From Pseudomonadota bacterium (lineage in GTDB: Bacteria; Pseudomonadota; Alphaproteobacteria; Rhodospirillales; Magnetospirillaceae), in contig JAJYTF010000025.1 of NCBI GenBank assembly GCA_021793155.1, positions 1 through 64,000 of the forward strand: 64,000 nt of DNA, read 5' to 3'. The translations under genes were made by a program, and so were the position numbers. The notes under the pieces were generated by a model. That model did no database searches. It saw only the letters and a program-made list of their open reading frames with translations, and was not told the DNA's origin. Each line of letters opens with the position of its first letter. The first letter of the stretch is position 1. Shown here piece after piece: positions 49,884 to 58,617 of this stretch.

Positions 49884-51938
49884 TCAAAGCCGGCCCGCCG
49901 CGAGCGGCTGCACGGTGGTGGCGTCCGTCGACCCTGTGGTGGCAAGGTCGAACATGACATGCGGCGCGGAGCGATCGAGCCGCAAGCGCGCCTCATTTGC
50001 CCGCGCGGCGAAGTCTTGGCGGAATGCGAGGTCAAGGAGGCGTAGCGTCAGTACGCCGACCAGCCCCATCTCTTCGCGCTCTCCGGACAGCTCGCCATTC
50101 AGCCGGGCCGCCTTGTGCAGCAATTGGCCCGTTGCCGATGGGTCGAACAGGCCGCCGTGGGCTAAGTCCCGGTCGGTCAGCAGGTCGTGGAATTCTTCGG
50201 CATCCGAACCGAACAGCGCGCGCCCGATCGGCGCGCGGAATGGCTGTTTGCGTCGATTCCAGATGGTTTCGGGCAGGTGCCGCGACGCGACCCGGCGCAA
50301 GGCCAGCTTGTCGCGCAGGCCGACCAGCTTGTGCCGGTGGGGCAGGGCGAGGCAAAAATCGACGATTTGCGGGTCGAGGAAGGGATACCGCGCCTCGACA
50401 CTGTGCGCCATCGCCACCCGGTCGCCCTGACAGGACAGCAGATAGGCCGACATGAATCCCTGGATCTCGATCCACTGGGCGCGGGTCAGGGCGTCCCAGC
50501 TGCGCCATCCCGGTGGCATGACGGCTTCGGCCCGCTCGGCCGCCAAACTGATCCCGCCGTGGGTGCGGATTTCGGGCGCAAGCAGGCGCAGGCTCCAAGC
50601 GGTGTTCTGCCAGCGAACCAGGTGCGAATAGAAGGGGTGCCCGGTATCGAGGAGGCCGCGGCGGAAGAAATTCTGCCACAAGGTTGTCGAGCGCGCCTCT
50701 TCGCCGCCGACATAGTGGTGGATGCGGTTGAGCAGGGCCGGGCGGATCCGGGAGTCCGGCCGGCGGGCCCAGAAGCGCCGGATCTGGTCCTCCTTGAAGA
50801 TGGTGTAGCCGGCCAGGAGCTCGTCGGCCCCTTCGCCGGTCAAGACCGTCTTGATGCCGGCGTCCTGCACCCTTTTGGACAGCAGGAACAGCGGCACCGG
50901 CGAGGTGCGCAGCAAGGGCGTCTCGCAATGCCAGACCACATCGGCCAATGCCCGGCGGATATCAGTTCCCTCGCAATAGAATTCGTGATGTCGCGTGCCC
51001 AGATGGTCGACCACCATCCGCTGTTCGGCGGTCTCGTCGAAACGCGGGTCGGCGAAGCGGATGCCGAACGTTTCCAGCGGCTTGGCGGCCAGCCTCTTGG
51101 CCAGGCTGGCAATGACCGACGAGTCAAGGCCGCCGCTGACATAGGCGCCGACCGGGACGTCGGCCCGCAGCCTGATTGACACCGATCGCTCGAGCCGCTC
51201 TTCCAGCGCGTCCGCGGCTTGTGCCGCCGACAGACCGCCAATGTCGGAGCGCAAGCGGGCCGGATCGGGGCGCCAGTAGGTCTGTTCTCTGAAGCAAAGC
51301 GACAGATCGAAGCAAAGTGCGGTTCCCGGCAGGACCTGCTTCACTTCGGCGAAGGCCGTGTACGGGGCGGCGGCGGACCAGGTGGTGAAGGCCTGAGCCA
51401 GGCCCGCGGGATCGAAACGGGGCGACAGGCGGCCACCGGCGAAGATGGCCTTGGCCTCGGAAGCGAAGACGAGATGTCCATCGGCCCGGGTGTAATGAAG
51501 CGGCAGGATGCCCAGGCGATCCCGCACCAGCCATAGCTGGCGACGGCGGCTGTCCCACAGGGCGAAGGCGAATTGGCCGTTCAGCATTTCCCATGCGTCG
51601 GATCCGAACCGTTCATAACAGTGAACGATCACCTCGCTGTCGGTGTTGGTATAAAAGCGATGGCCGAGGGAAAGAAGCTGCTCGCGGAGCTCGACGTAAT
51701 TGAAGATTTCCCCGTTGAAGTTCAGCCAAAGCGTACTGTCGGCATTATGGATCGGCTGGAAGCCGCCGGACAGATCGACAAGGGACAGCCGCGCATGGGC
51801 CAAGCCGACGCGGTCGTCGCGGTAGAGGCCGTAGCCGTCAGGGCCGCGATGGGCCAGCATGGCGACCATCCGGCGCAGTTCCTCGAATGACACCGGCGGG
51901 GCCGCCGGGCCCGCCATGACTCCCGCAATGCCGCACAT
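49884..51938 (-). CDS. asnB: AsnB-type asparagine synthase / amidotransferase
   Basis: A 684-aa enzyme. The N-terminal class II glutaminase begins with nucleophile Cys2 (MCGIAGVM) and has LAHRGPDGYGLYRDDRVGLAHARLSLVDLSGGFQPI and FNGEIFNYVELREQL. The synthetase half has GAYVSGGLDSSVIASLA (PP-loop), VLTGEGADELLAGY and SVEARYPFLDP. Such proteins in exopolysaccharide operons amidate sugars or acyl groups. It lies between the AMP-ligase and NadE-like genes. The 127 bp before it contain a short ATGCCG...CGGCAT hairpin but no gene. Confidence 0.92.
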   Translation of the reverse strand: MCGIAGVMAGPAAPPVSFEELRRMVAMLAHRGPDGYGLYRDDRVGLAHARLSLVDLSGGFQPIHNADSTLWLNFNGEIFNYVELREQLLSLGHRFYTNTDSEVIVHCYERFGSDAWEMLNGQFAFALWDSRRRQLWLVRDRLGILPLHYTRADGHLVFASEAKAIFAGGRLSPRFDPAGLAQAFTTWSAAAPYTAFAEVKQVLPGTALCFDLSLCFREQTYWRPDPARLRSDIGGLSAAQAADALEERLERSVSIRLRADVPVGAYVSGGLDSSVIASLAKRLAAKPLETFGIRFADPRFDETAEQRMVVDHLGTRHHEFYCEGTDIRRALADVVWHCETPLLRTSPVPLFLLSKRVQDAGIKTVLTGEGADELLAGYTIFKEDQIRRFWARRPDSRIRPALLNRIHHYVGGEEARSTTLWQNFFRRGLLDTGHPFYSHLVRWQNTAWSLRLLAPEIRTHGGISLAAERAEAVMPPGWRSWDALTRAQWIEIQGFMSAYLLSCQGDRVAMAHSVEARYPFLDPQIVDFCLALPHRHKLVGLRDKLALRRVASRHLPETIWNRRKQPFRAPIGRALFGSDAEEFHDLLTDRDLAHGGLFDPSATGQLLHKAARLNGELSGEREEMGLVGVLTLRLLDLAFRQDFAARANEARLRLDRSAPHVMFDLATTGSTDATTVQPLAAGRL

Positions 51939-52065
51939 GACCTTCGTCTCTCCAAAGAGCTATCTAAGCACTCGTGGTCGTTCTGACGAACGGCGGGGGG
52001 AGAAATCCCCGACAAGCGGCGGACCCTCTCATGCCGGCGCGAGACGGCATTTGTTGTTCGCGCGG

Positions 52066-53616
52066 CTAGGGGTTGACGCCGGCCGCCTTGCGCAACACCG
52101 TCTTGGTGATCTTTCCCGAGTCGGTCTTCGGCAGTTCGCTGCAAAGCTCGAAATATTTGGGCACGAGGCGCGGCTCCAGCCGTGCGAGACAGTGCTTTCG
52201 CAACTGCTGTTCGGATAGGTGACGTCCCTCGCGGGGGACCACATAGGCTTTGATGGCCATCCCGTCGATCACGTCGGCAACGCCGATTACGGCGGCTTCG
52301 GCCAACTCGTCCAGTTCATAAAGAACACTCTCGACTTCCTTGGGGCTGACCTTTTCTCCGCGGCATTTGAAGACGTCGTCGCGACGGCCGAGGAAATAGA
52401 GATCGCCGTCGGCATCCATCTGGAATAGATCGCCGGTATAGAGAACTTTCTCGCCGGGCAGGTCGCCGTCGCGCAAGGTCTTGGCCGTTTCCTCGGGGCG
52501 CTTCCAGTAGCCGCGCATCACGCTGGTCCCGCGCACCACCAGTTCGCCCATTTCACCGGGCCCACAGCGCCGCCCGCTTTCATCGACGATGTAGGTTTCC
52601 GAATTCGGCATCGCCCGGCCGACCGATGTCGGCTTGGTCGCCAGGAGCGACGGGTCAAGATAGGAAACCCGCGTGCATTCCGTGAGCCCGTACATGGAAT
52701 AGATGGTCGCCTGAGGCAACAGTTCGCGCAGCCGGGCGATATGGGCCGGGGGAAACGGCGCCGCCGTGTTGGAAAGATAACGGAGCGAGGACAGGTCGAG
52801 GCCGTCGAAAGGTGCGAACTGCAGCAAGGTGGCGAAGATCGTCGGCACGCCGGGCAGACCGGTAATTCTGAACTCGCCGATCCGTTTCAGCACTTCGTAG
52901 GGATAGGCGAATGAACGCTCGATCACTACGGTAAAGCCGACCCGTGCCCCGGTAAGGACCTGGAAAAGCCCATAGTCGAAAGACAAAGGCAAGACGCATA
53001 AGACAACGTCGTCTTCTATATTCTTGAGATAGGTGGAGATCGACCAAACATTATTGACGATGTTGCGATGGGTCATCATCACCCCTTTGGGGCGACCGGT
53101 CGAGCCCGAGGTGTAGATGATGAAGCAGAGATCCTGGTCGATCAGGCCCGGGTCGTTTGGTGCCTCGTGCGGGCCCGCCAGAATGTCGGCCAGGCGGGGG
53201 CCTGCCGCCTCGTCCGCCTCGCCAACCCAGATGACGGTCTCGACCGAGCGAGCCTCGACCAGGGCTTCGCCGATGCGACGATGGAGCTGAGCCGGCGCGA
53301 CCAGGCATTTGACGCCGGCATCGGCCAGGATGAACGCCAGCTTGTCGGCCTTGGTCCCGTGGTTGAGCGGGATGAACACGGCTCCGGCCTTCAAGCTCGC
53401 CCACAGACCGACGACCATCTCGACCGAATTCTCCAGCATCACCGCAACGCGGTCGCCGCGGCGCACGCCACAGCGTTGGAGTTCCCGCGCCAATCGGTCG
53501 CTGTGCGAGGCGATCGTGCCGAACGAATGCCGTTCGTGGCCGGCGATGATGGCTGTCTTCTCAGGTGTACGGCGCGCGGTGTCGGCCAGGTAATCGTGCA
53601 ACAGCATGGCGATCAC
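52066..53616 (-). CDS. AMP-forming acyl/aminoacyl ligase loading the adjacent carrier protein
   Basis: A 516-aa ANL-superfamily enzyme. Core motifs: A3 FIIYTSGSTGRPKGVMMTHRNIVNN, A5 YSMYGLTECTRVSYL, A7 LYTGDLFQMDADGDLYFLGRRDD, A8 FKCRGEKVSPKEVESVLYEL, and A10 PKTDSGKITKTVLRK with the catalytic Lys. It activates a carboxylate as acyl-AMP and passes it to the phosphopantetheine of an acyl carrier protein. The start overlaps the ACP stop (ATGA), so ACP is the obvious acceptor. The substrate cannot be read from sequence. Confidence 0.9.
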   Translation of the reverse strand: MIAMLLHDYLADTARRTPEKTAIIAGHERHSFGTIASHSDRLARELQRCGVRRGDRVAVMLENSVEMVVGLWASLKAGAVFIPLNHGTKADKLAFILADAGVKCLVAPAQLHRRIGEALVEARSVETVIWVGEADEAAGPRLADILAGPHEAPNDPGLIDQDLCFIIYTSGSTGRPKGVMMTHRNIVNNVWSISTYLKNIEDDVVLCVLPLSFDYGLFQVLTGARVGFTVVIERSFAYPYEVLKRIGEFRITGLPGVPTIFATLLQFAPFDGLDLSSLRYLSNTAAPFPPAHIARLRELLPQATIYSMYGLTECTRVSYLDPSLLATKPTSVGRAMPNSETYIVDESGRRCGPGEMGELVVRGTSVMRGYWKRPEETAKTLRDGDLPGEKVLYTGDLFQMDADGDLYFLGRRDDVFKCRGEKVSPKEVESVLYELDELAEAAVIGVADVIDGMAIKAYVVPREGRHLSEQQLRKHCLARLEPRLVPKYFELCSELPKTDSGKITKTVLRKAAGVNP

Positions 53617-53909
53617 GCCTCCTGCCTGGCGCCTGCGCGTTTCCGAGCGACAAGAGCGCAGATGCGGTCGATGGAGTCGAGATTGTCAGCGATGATCTCG
53701 GTATCGATGATGCGGATGCCGAACTCTTGTTCGAGAAACGCGACGAGTTCCATTGCGCCAGTGGAATCGAGGATCCCCGCCTCGAGTAGCGAGGCAGACT
53801 CGTCCAAGTCGCCGGATGTCCCCAGCAGAAGGTTTTCGATGATGTAGTCGCGAACCTTGGTCCGCACGTCATCTTGCTGGCTGATCATCTCTTGAGCAAC
53901 ACCGTGCAT
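53613..53909 (-). CDS. acyl carrier protein
   Basis: A 98-aa carrier protein. VRDYIIENLLLGTSGDLDESASLLEAGILDSTGAMELVAFLEQEFGIRIIDTEIIADNLDSI is the ACP fold; the phosphopantetheine Ser is in L-D-S-T-G-A-M-E-L (DST instead of the usual DSL). ATG 53909 has AGGAGG 6 bp upstream. First gene of the leftward operon, overlapping the ligase start. It is distinct from a fatty-acid-synthesis AcpP by sequence and context. Confidence 0.9.
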   Translation of the reverse strand: MHGVAQEMISQQDDVRTKVRDYIIENLLLGTSGDLDESASLLEAGILDSTGAMELVAFLEQEFGIRIIDTEIIADNLDSIDRICALVARKRAGARQEA

Positions 53910-54166
53910 TGCTTCCTCCTGGAAGGGCAAAGGACTATAATGTATTCAAAGATCAATGCGCTCAAATTTTGCTCATTCGTCAGTCGTGCGGTAAATATAA
54001 CAGAGCGTGTATATTTATTAATGACTATAATGATCTACCGGTGTCCGGATATGTGCGCTACCCCTCAAGCAGGCCGGCCCGGCCATTTCGGCGGCCTTCT
54101 TCGCCGATGGAGGTAACGACCCTGGCCGATCGACCGGCGGTGGGCATGGGGGCGATCCGACCGGAC
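53910..54166. other. AT-rich intergenic/promoter region with a 10-bp direct repeat
   Basis: No gene seen. The first ~140 bp are unusually AT-rich for this genome. GACTATAATG occurs at 53933-53942 and again at 54023-54032, exactly 90 bp apart. The complement contains TATAGT, a plausible -10 box for the leftward acp operon. The right ~50 bp are GC-rich, leading into the kinase-operon terminator. Confidence 0.4.
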
Positions 54167-54208
54167 GGCAGAAGGTGGGGCGTCGCAGGGCCCGCCCCAC
54201 CTTCTGCC
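54167..54208 (-). terminator. strong hairpin terminating the polysaccharide-export operon
   Basis: Perfect 16-bp arms (54167-54182 and 54193-54208, outer bases GGCAGAAGG, inner TGGGGCG) around a 10-nt loop, starting 1 bp after the tyrosine-kinase stop codon. No T run follows on the minus strand, so it may act as an RNA-stabilising end or with Rho. Confidence 0.6.
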
Positions 54209-54209
54209 C

Positions 54210-56393
54210 TTAGCCGAGGTAATATCGGTTGAGCGACTTGTGGTAGACGATCGAGTCGCCATAGCCGTCGGCGGCGTGCCGTTCGATGTCGACCTGTGCG
54301 AGGACTGCGCCGATCCTGCGGGGATCCACTGTCTCGAAAAGCTGGGCGGCCGCCTTCACGGACTCCCTGCTGGTGTCCGCCCAGCGCACGACATGGATGA
54401 CCCGCTCGGCAAGGCGGGCGACGATGAGCGGATCGACCACGGCGAGGCTGGGCGGCGTGTCGACGATGACGTGATCGAATTTTTGGGCCAGCCCCTTCAA
54501 CAGGTTCTCGACCAACTCCGTCCGTACGACGTTGTTAAAGTCGCTGCCCCGTCCCGCGGTGACCACGGCCAGGTTCGGCATCGGATGCTGGATGACCTCG
54601 TTCAGCGACGAGCATTCGCCGGACAGGTATTCCATGACGCCGGGCCCGAGGGGCAGGCGCAGGATGTGGTGAAGTGACGGGCGGCGCGTGTCAAAATCCA
54701 CCAGCACCACATTGCGGCCAAGGGATGCCGCGAGCATGGCCAAGGATACCGCCGTGGTGGTCTTGCCCTCGCCCGAAAGGGCCGAGGTAACCACCACGGA
54801 ACGTGGCAAGGGACGGTCCGGTGGCGCGATACGGATGTAAAGGTTCTTCACCGCCTCGGCGAAACGTGAGCGGTCCTTGGTCATCATCTCGAGTTGGTCG
54901 AGGCTGCGGGTGGTCTGGAAGCGGGGCAGCATGCCCAGCGTCGCATAGGGAACGAGGGCCGTCAGGTCCTCGGTGCTGCGGATCAGACGCTCCTGCAAGT
55001 CCCGCCACAGGAAGAAGGCGACCGAGAGAATGGCCGAGACGAAGACGGCAAGAAATGACATCGGCAGCATCTTCGGGAAGGCCGGGCGAACGGGCGTCGG
55101 GGCCGGCGAAATCAACTGCGCATCGGCGGTTTGCAGCGAAACCTGAGCGGCCAATTCGTTCTGGCGCCGCAGCAAGGTGACCAGGAGATCCCGGCCGGCA
55201 TCAACTTCCCGCTGGATGCTCAGCAGACCGACGCTTTCCCCGCTGGTCGACTGCAGGCGGGTCTTGGCTGCGGTCTCGGCAGCTTTCATCGAGGCAACTT
55301 CGTTGGCCGACAGGGCCGCTTCGGAATTCAGCCCATCGGCGATATGCGACAGTTCGGTGCGGATCGCCGACTTCAACTGCGCCATTTCCGACTCGATTCG
55401 CCGGATCCGTTCGCTTTCCGGTCCGTACTGCTGCATCAGTGCCGCCCGGTCGATGGACAGCCTGGCCTCGCGTTCCCTCAGTGCCTGAAGGGCCGGCGAG
55501 CCGATGGTCTCGGGCAGTGCGTTGGTCAGAGTGCCGGTCCGCTGTAAGCGCTGAACTTCGTCGGCGCGGGCCTTGATCGCCGCATACTCGGTCTGGGCGG
55601 CGGTCAGGCGGCGGTCGATATCGGCGATCTCGCCATAAGGAAGCAACATGCGATTGCCGTTTTCGAGAAGGCCACTGCGCGCTCGGTAGTCTTCAAGTTT
55701 ATGTTCGTTGTCTTCGACCTGACGACGAACGCGCTCGATCTCGCCATCCACCCAGCTCTTCGCGGAAATGCTTGCTTTCGTTTTTTCGAATACCTGGCGT
55801 TCGATATAGGCTTCGGCGAACGCATTGGCGACATTGCGGGCGAGTTGTGGCGATCCGGCGGTGAAGCGGATCTCCACCACCCGCGAGCGGCCCATCGGCC
55901 TTACGCTTTCATTGTCTAGCAAATAGGTGAGGACACGCTCTTCCGGGGGAAGCGGCGCGCCGCCGGCGAAGGTGTGCAGCCAGCCCTTCACGGCATTGAT
56001 GACCGGGCCACGGAGAATGTGTGACGTGCCATCGCCGGAACCCGGAACCGTGGTCAGGTGGAGACGCTCGGCGACGGCGTTCGCGATCTCGCGCGACCGT
56101 AGAATCTCGACCTGGCTTGCCAATCCCTCGACGTCAAGTGTCAGCGCCGGGGCGACGTCCTGGATGTTGACCACGTTGGGCCGCGCCTCCACCATCAGAT
56201 AGGCGTTGGCTGAGTATTTCGGCGGCAGAAGCGTCAGCAACGTAATGGTCGCCGCCGACAGGATCAGCGTCGCGAGCAGCACTTTGCGCCAATGTCGGCG
56301 CATCGTGCGTCCCAACACATCCAGGCCGTTCCGTTCGGCGAACGCGGAGGTACCTCCGTCCGGAGTGGTATTAGTGGAAAGTGCGTAAGCCAA
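54210..56393 (-). CDS. Wzc/ExoP-type polysaccharide co-polymerase with tyrosine kinase domain
   Basis: A 727-aa protein. The Wzz domain has two membrane helices (~residues 37-57 and ~445-465, SFLAVFVSAILSVAFFLW) around a large periplasmic coiled-coil region (MVEARPNVVNIQDVAP onward). The BY-kinase part has Walker A VVTSALSGEGKTTTAVSLA, Walker A' VVLVDFDTRRPSLH and Walker B HVIVDTPPSLAVVDP. The C-terminal tail (YGDSIVYHKSLNRYYLG) has several Tyr for autophosphorylation. It controls chain length and export of exopolysaccharide. Last gene of the GT2-sugar transferase-kinase operon. Confidence 0.92.
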   Translation of the reverse strand: MAYALSTNTTPDGGTSAFAERNGLDVLGRTMRRHWRKVLLATLILSAATITLLTLLPPKYSANAYLMVEARPNVVNIQDVAPALTLDVEGLASQVEILRSREIANAVAERLHLTTVPGSGDGTSHILRGPVINAVKGWLHTFAGGAPLPPEERVLTYLLDNESVRPMGRSRVVEIRFTAGSPQLARNVANAFAEAYIERQVFEKTKASISAKSWVDGEIERVRRQVEDNEHKLEDYRARSGLLENGNRMLLPYGEIADIDRRLTAAQTEYAAIKARADEVQRLQRTGTLTNALPETIGSPALQALREREARLSIDRAALMQQYGPESERIRRIESEMAQLKSAIRTELSHIADGLNSEAALSANEVASMKAAETAAKTRLQSTSGESVGLLSIQREVDAGRDLLVTLLRRQNELAAQVSLQTADAQLISPAPTPVRPAFPKMLPMSFLAVFVSAILSVAFFLWRDLQERLIRSTEDLTALVPYATLGMLPRFQTTRSLDQLEMMTKDRSRFAEAVKNLYIRIAPPDRPLPRSVVVTSALSGEGKTTTAVSLAMLAASLGRNVVLVDFDTRRPSLHHILRLPLGPGVMEYLSGECSSLNEVIQHPMPNLAVVTAGRGSDFNNVVRTELVENLLKGLAQKFDHVIVDTPPSLAVVDPLIVARLAERVIHVVRWADTSRESVKAAAQLFETVDPRRIGAVLAQVDIERHAADGYGDSIVYHKSLNRYYLG

Positions 56394-56423
56394 AGGCGCC
56401 TCCTATCGTCACTCCGGCGCCTG

Positions 56424-57122
56424 TCAATATGCGCCGCATTTGCCCAGGAACACTTTGGGCGTCGCCAGGATGATCCATACGTCGCGCCACAGAGCCCACT
56501 CGCTCACGTAGCGGCGGTCGAACGCCACCCTCTGTGTGTAGTCCACATCGGACCGGCCGCTGATCTGCCACAGGCCGGTCAATCCGGGGCGGCAGTAGGC
56601 GTAGAAGCCGAAGTCTGCGCCGTAGAAGGCGATTTCTTCGGCGACGATCGGCCTCGGCCCCACCAGGCTCATTTCTCCGGCAAGGACGTTGAACAGTTGT
56701 GGCAGCTCGTCCAGGCTGGTCTTCCGCAGGATCCGACCCAGAGGCGTAACGCGCGGGTCGTTCTTAAGTTTGAAAGTGGCATTCCATTCCGCCCGAGCCT
56801 TGGGGTCCGCTTCGAGATGCTTTTCCAGCATTTCCCGGGCCCGAATGTGCATGGTGCGGAACTTCAGGCAGAAAAATGGCCGGCCGCGTGCTCCGATGCG
56901 CCTGTGGCGGAAGATCGCCGGGCCGCCATCCGTCTTTATTGCGAGGGCGAGGAGAAGCATGATCGGGGCGGCAAGCAGAATCAGGAGCACGGCTCCGAGC
57001 AGATCGAGCCAGCGTTTCGAGGTTTTGTCGCACAGCCTGTCGGTGTTCGGCGAACGCAGAATCAGTGGCAGCCAATCCGCCGTTGCGTTGCCGTTCGGGG
57101 CGATCGCGCGGTACGCTTCCAT
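56424..57122 (-). CDS. ExoY/WcaJ-type undecaprenyl-phosphate sugar transferase
   Basis: A 232-aa bacterial sugar transferase. One N-terminal helix (RWLDLLGAVLLILLAAPIMLLLALAIK) is followed by AIFRHRRIGARGRPFFCLKFRTMHIRA, LRKTSLDELPQLFNVLAGEMSLVGPRPIVAEE and CRPGLTGLWQISGRSDVDYTQRVAFDRRYV. It starts repeat-unit assembly by moving a sugar phosphate to the lipid carrier. ATG 57122 (GAGG 5 bp upstream) gives the short ExoY-like form; the longer frame is antisense-like sequence over the GT2 gene. Confidence 0.92.
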   Translation of the reverse strand: MEAYRAIAPNGNATADWLPLILRSPNTDRLCDKTSKRWLDLLGAVLLILLAAPIMLLLALAIKTDGGPAIFRHRRIGARGRPFFCLKFRTMHIRAREMLEKHLEADPKARAEWNATFKLKNDPRVTPLGRILRKTSLDELPQLFNVLAGEMSLVGPRPIVAEEIAFYGADFGFYAYCRPGLTGLWQISGRSDVDYTQRVAFDRRYVSEWALWRDVWIILATPKVFLGKCGAY

Positions 57123-57136
57123 TGGATCCTCGCAGG

Positions 57137-58318
57137 TTACGAGTTGGTGGTGCGCATCGCGCGGGATTGGGGCGGGCGCCAGGTCTGGAATCGTTTGCCC
57201 TGCAGCGACCGGACGACGCCGACCGCGGTTCCGGCCAGCGCCAGCGCGATTTCGCGCGGCCTCTGAAGAGGTGCCGGCACCGGCCCGGTGACGAGGAAAT
57301 CCACGCCGGTCGTCGCCAGAACCAGGACCAGGAGGCCCACCGGCCAACCAAGCCAGGCAGCCATGGCGAGCGCAAAAAAGGCGGTGCCGGCGGACGCCGT
57401 CAGGGGGGATAGCCAGCGCAGCAACTTGTGCGAGACGTATTTGTAGCGCAGCGTCCAGTGGAGACATCGTAGACGGTGGCGCATCAGTCGATGCACGTTG
57501 AAGGCTTGGCAGGCGATGCGGACCTTGCGGCGGAATTCGTCCGAGCTCTCGGCGGCCGAGGTTTCGGTGGCCCGCACGTCATCGGCGCGAATGACCTTGT
57601 GGCCGTCGCACAGAATGGACAGCGACAGGTAGAAATCGTCGATGATGTCGTCCGGCACCGGCCGGTGCAGTGAGCGGCGGATGGCGAAAATCGAGCCGTC
57701 GGCACCGATGACGCCGCCGGTATCGCTGTCCAGTTGCTTGAGTTCCTCCTCACTGCGCCAATAGGCGGCGCCGACTGCGGCAGTGGCAGTCTCGGCGGCA
57801 TTGGTGTAGACGAGATGGCCGCAGACGCACCCCACCGTCGGATCGCTGAAATACGGCTTCAGGCGCATCAGCGCCATGGGCTCCATCATCACATTGGCGT
57901 CGGTAAACACCAGGACATCGGCCGTACTGAGGCTGACGAGACGGTTCATTCCGGCCGATTTTCCGCGGCGTTCGGCGGCGATCACGAGGTGCAACCGATC
58001 GCTGTAGGGCTGCAAAATCTCGGCCGTGCGGTCGGTGGCCGCGTCGACATAGACTAAGATTTCGACGGGCAGGTCCGTGCTCTGCCGGAGCGCCAGCAGA
58101 TTGTGAACCTTCTCTTCGATTACCGCCTCTTCATTGTAGGCGCAGACGCAGACGGCGAAAGAGCGCACCGAACGCTCGGCACCCGGCACGATGCGTGATG
58201 GGCATCTTAGTTTTAAGTGTCGTAAAAGAAAAAGAGAGGGTTTGTACGTCAAGAAAGGGTGTCCAGAAGAAGCAGATAAGACGGCAGCTATGACGAAGTA
58301 GATGGTGCTCGTCGTCAT
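57137..58318 (-). CDS. membrane GT2 glycosyltransferase (processive-synthase-like)
   Basis: A 393-aa enzyme. A short N-terminal hydrophobic segment precedes the GT-A domain: FAVCVCAYNEEAVIEEKVHNLLAL, ILVYVDAATDRTAEIL, RRGKSAGMNRLVSLSTADVLVFTDANVMM (D-x-N), GVIGADGSIFAIRR, DDIIDDFYLSLSIL. Two or three C-terminal helices follow (SPLTASAGTAFFALAMAAWLGWPVGLLVLVLAT). It begins the leftward export operon, 14 bp before the sugar transferase. It probably adds a sugar to the lipid-linked unit. Confidence 0.88.
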   Translation of the reverse strand: MTTSTIYFVIAAVLSASSGHPFLTYKPSLFLLRHLKLRCPSRIVPGAERSVRSFAVCVCAYNEEAVIEEKVHNLLALRQSTDLPVEILVYVDAATDRTAEILQPYSDRLHLVIAAERRGKSAGMNRLVSLSTADVLVFTDANVMMEPMALMRLKPYFSDPTVGCVCGHLVYTNAAETATAAVGAAYWRSEEELKQLDSDTGGVIGADGSIFAIRRSLHRPVPDDIIDDFYLSLSILCDGHKVIRADDVRATETSAAESSDEFRRKVRIACQAFNVHRLMRHRLRCLHWTLRYKYVSHKLLRWLSPLTASAGTAFFALAMAAWLGWPVGLLVLVLATTGVDFLVTGPVPAPLQRPREIALALAGTAVGVVRSLQGKRFQTWRPPQSRAMRTTNS

Positions 58319-58617
58319 TTTATCACCGCTGTGCTTGAGACCAATTTATACACATCGGAGTGGCTGAATGATCTCTTCTGAATGGTGGGGGGATTGAATA
58401 AAACGGCTATGTCTATTTCATACTTTCTGAGGTCGAAGGCGCAGCCGGGTTAAACGGAAGAGGGCGCCGTCCGGTTGTTCGCGGCCGTTCGAGCCTGTCC
58501 ATTACCTCGGTCGGCCGGCCGAAACTCAGGGGAACGCCATTCTTTTGATGGGCGGATTACCGCTTCTGACCGATTTTTCCGCCCCCGCCGCAAGGCTTAT
58601 TTCAGAGAACGGGTGGC
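58319..58617. other. divergent intergenic region between two polysaccharide operons
   Basis: 299 bp with no gene. The left ~120 bp are AT-rich (AATTTATACACATC, GAATAAAACGGCTATG), a likely promoter zone for the leftward GT2 operon. The right half is GC-rich with CGGTCGGCCGGCCG near 58511. I see no recognised operator. Confidence 0.4.
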
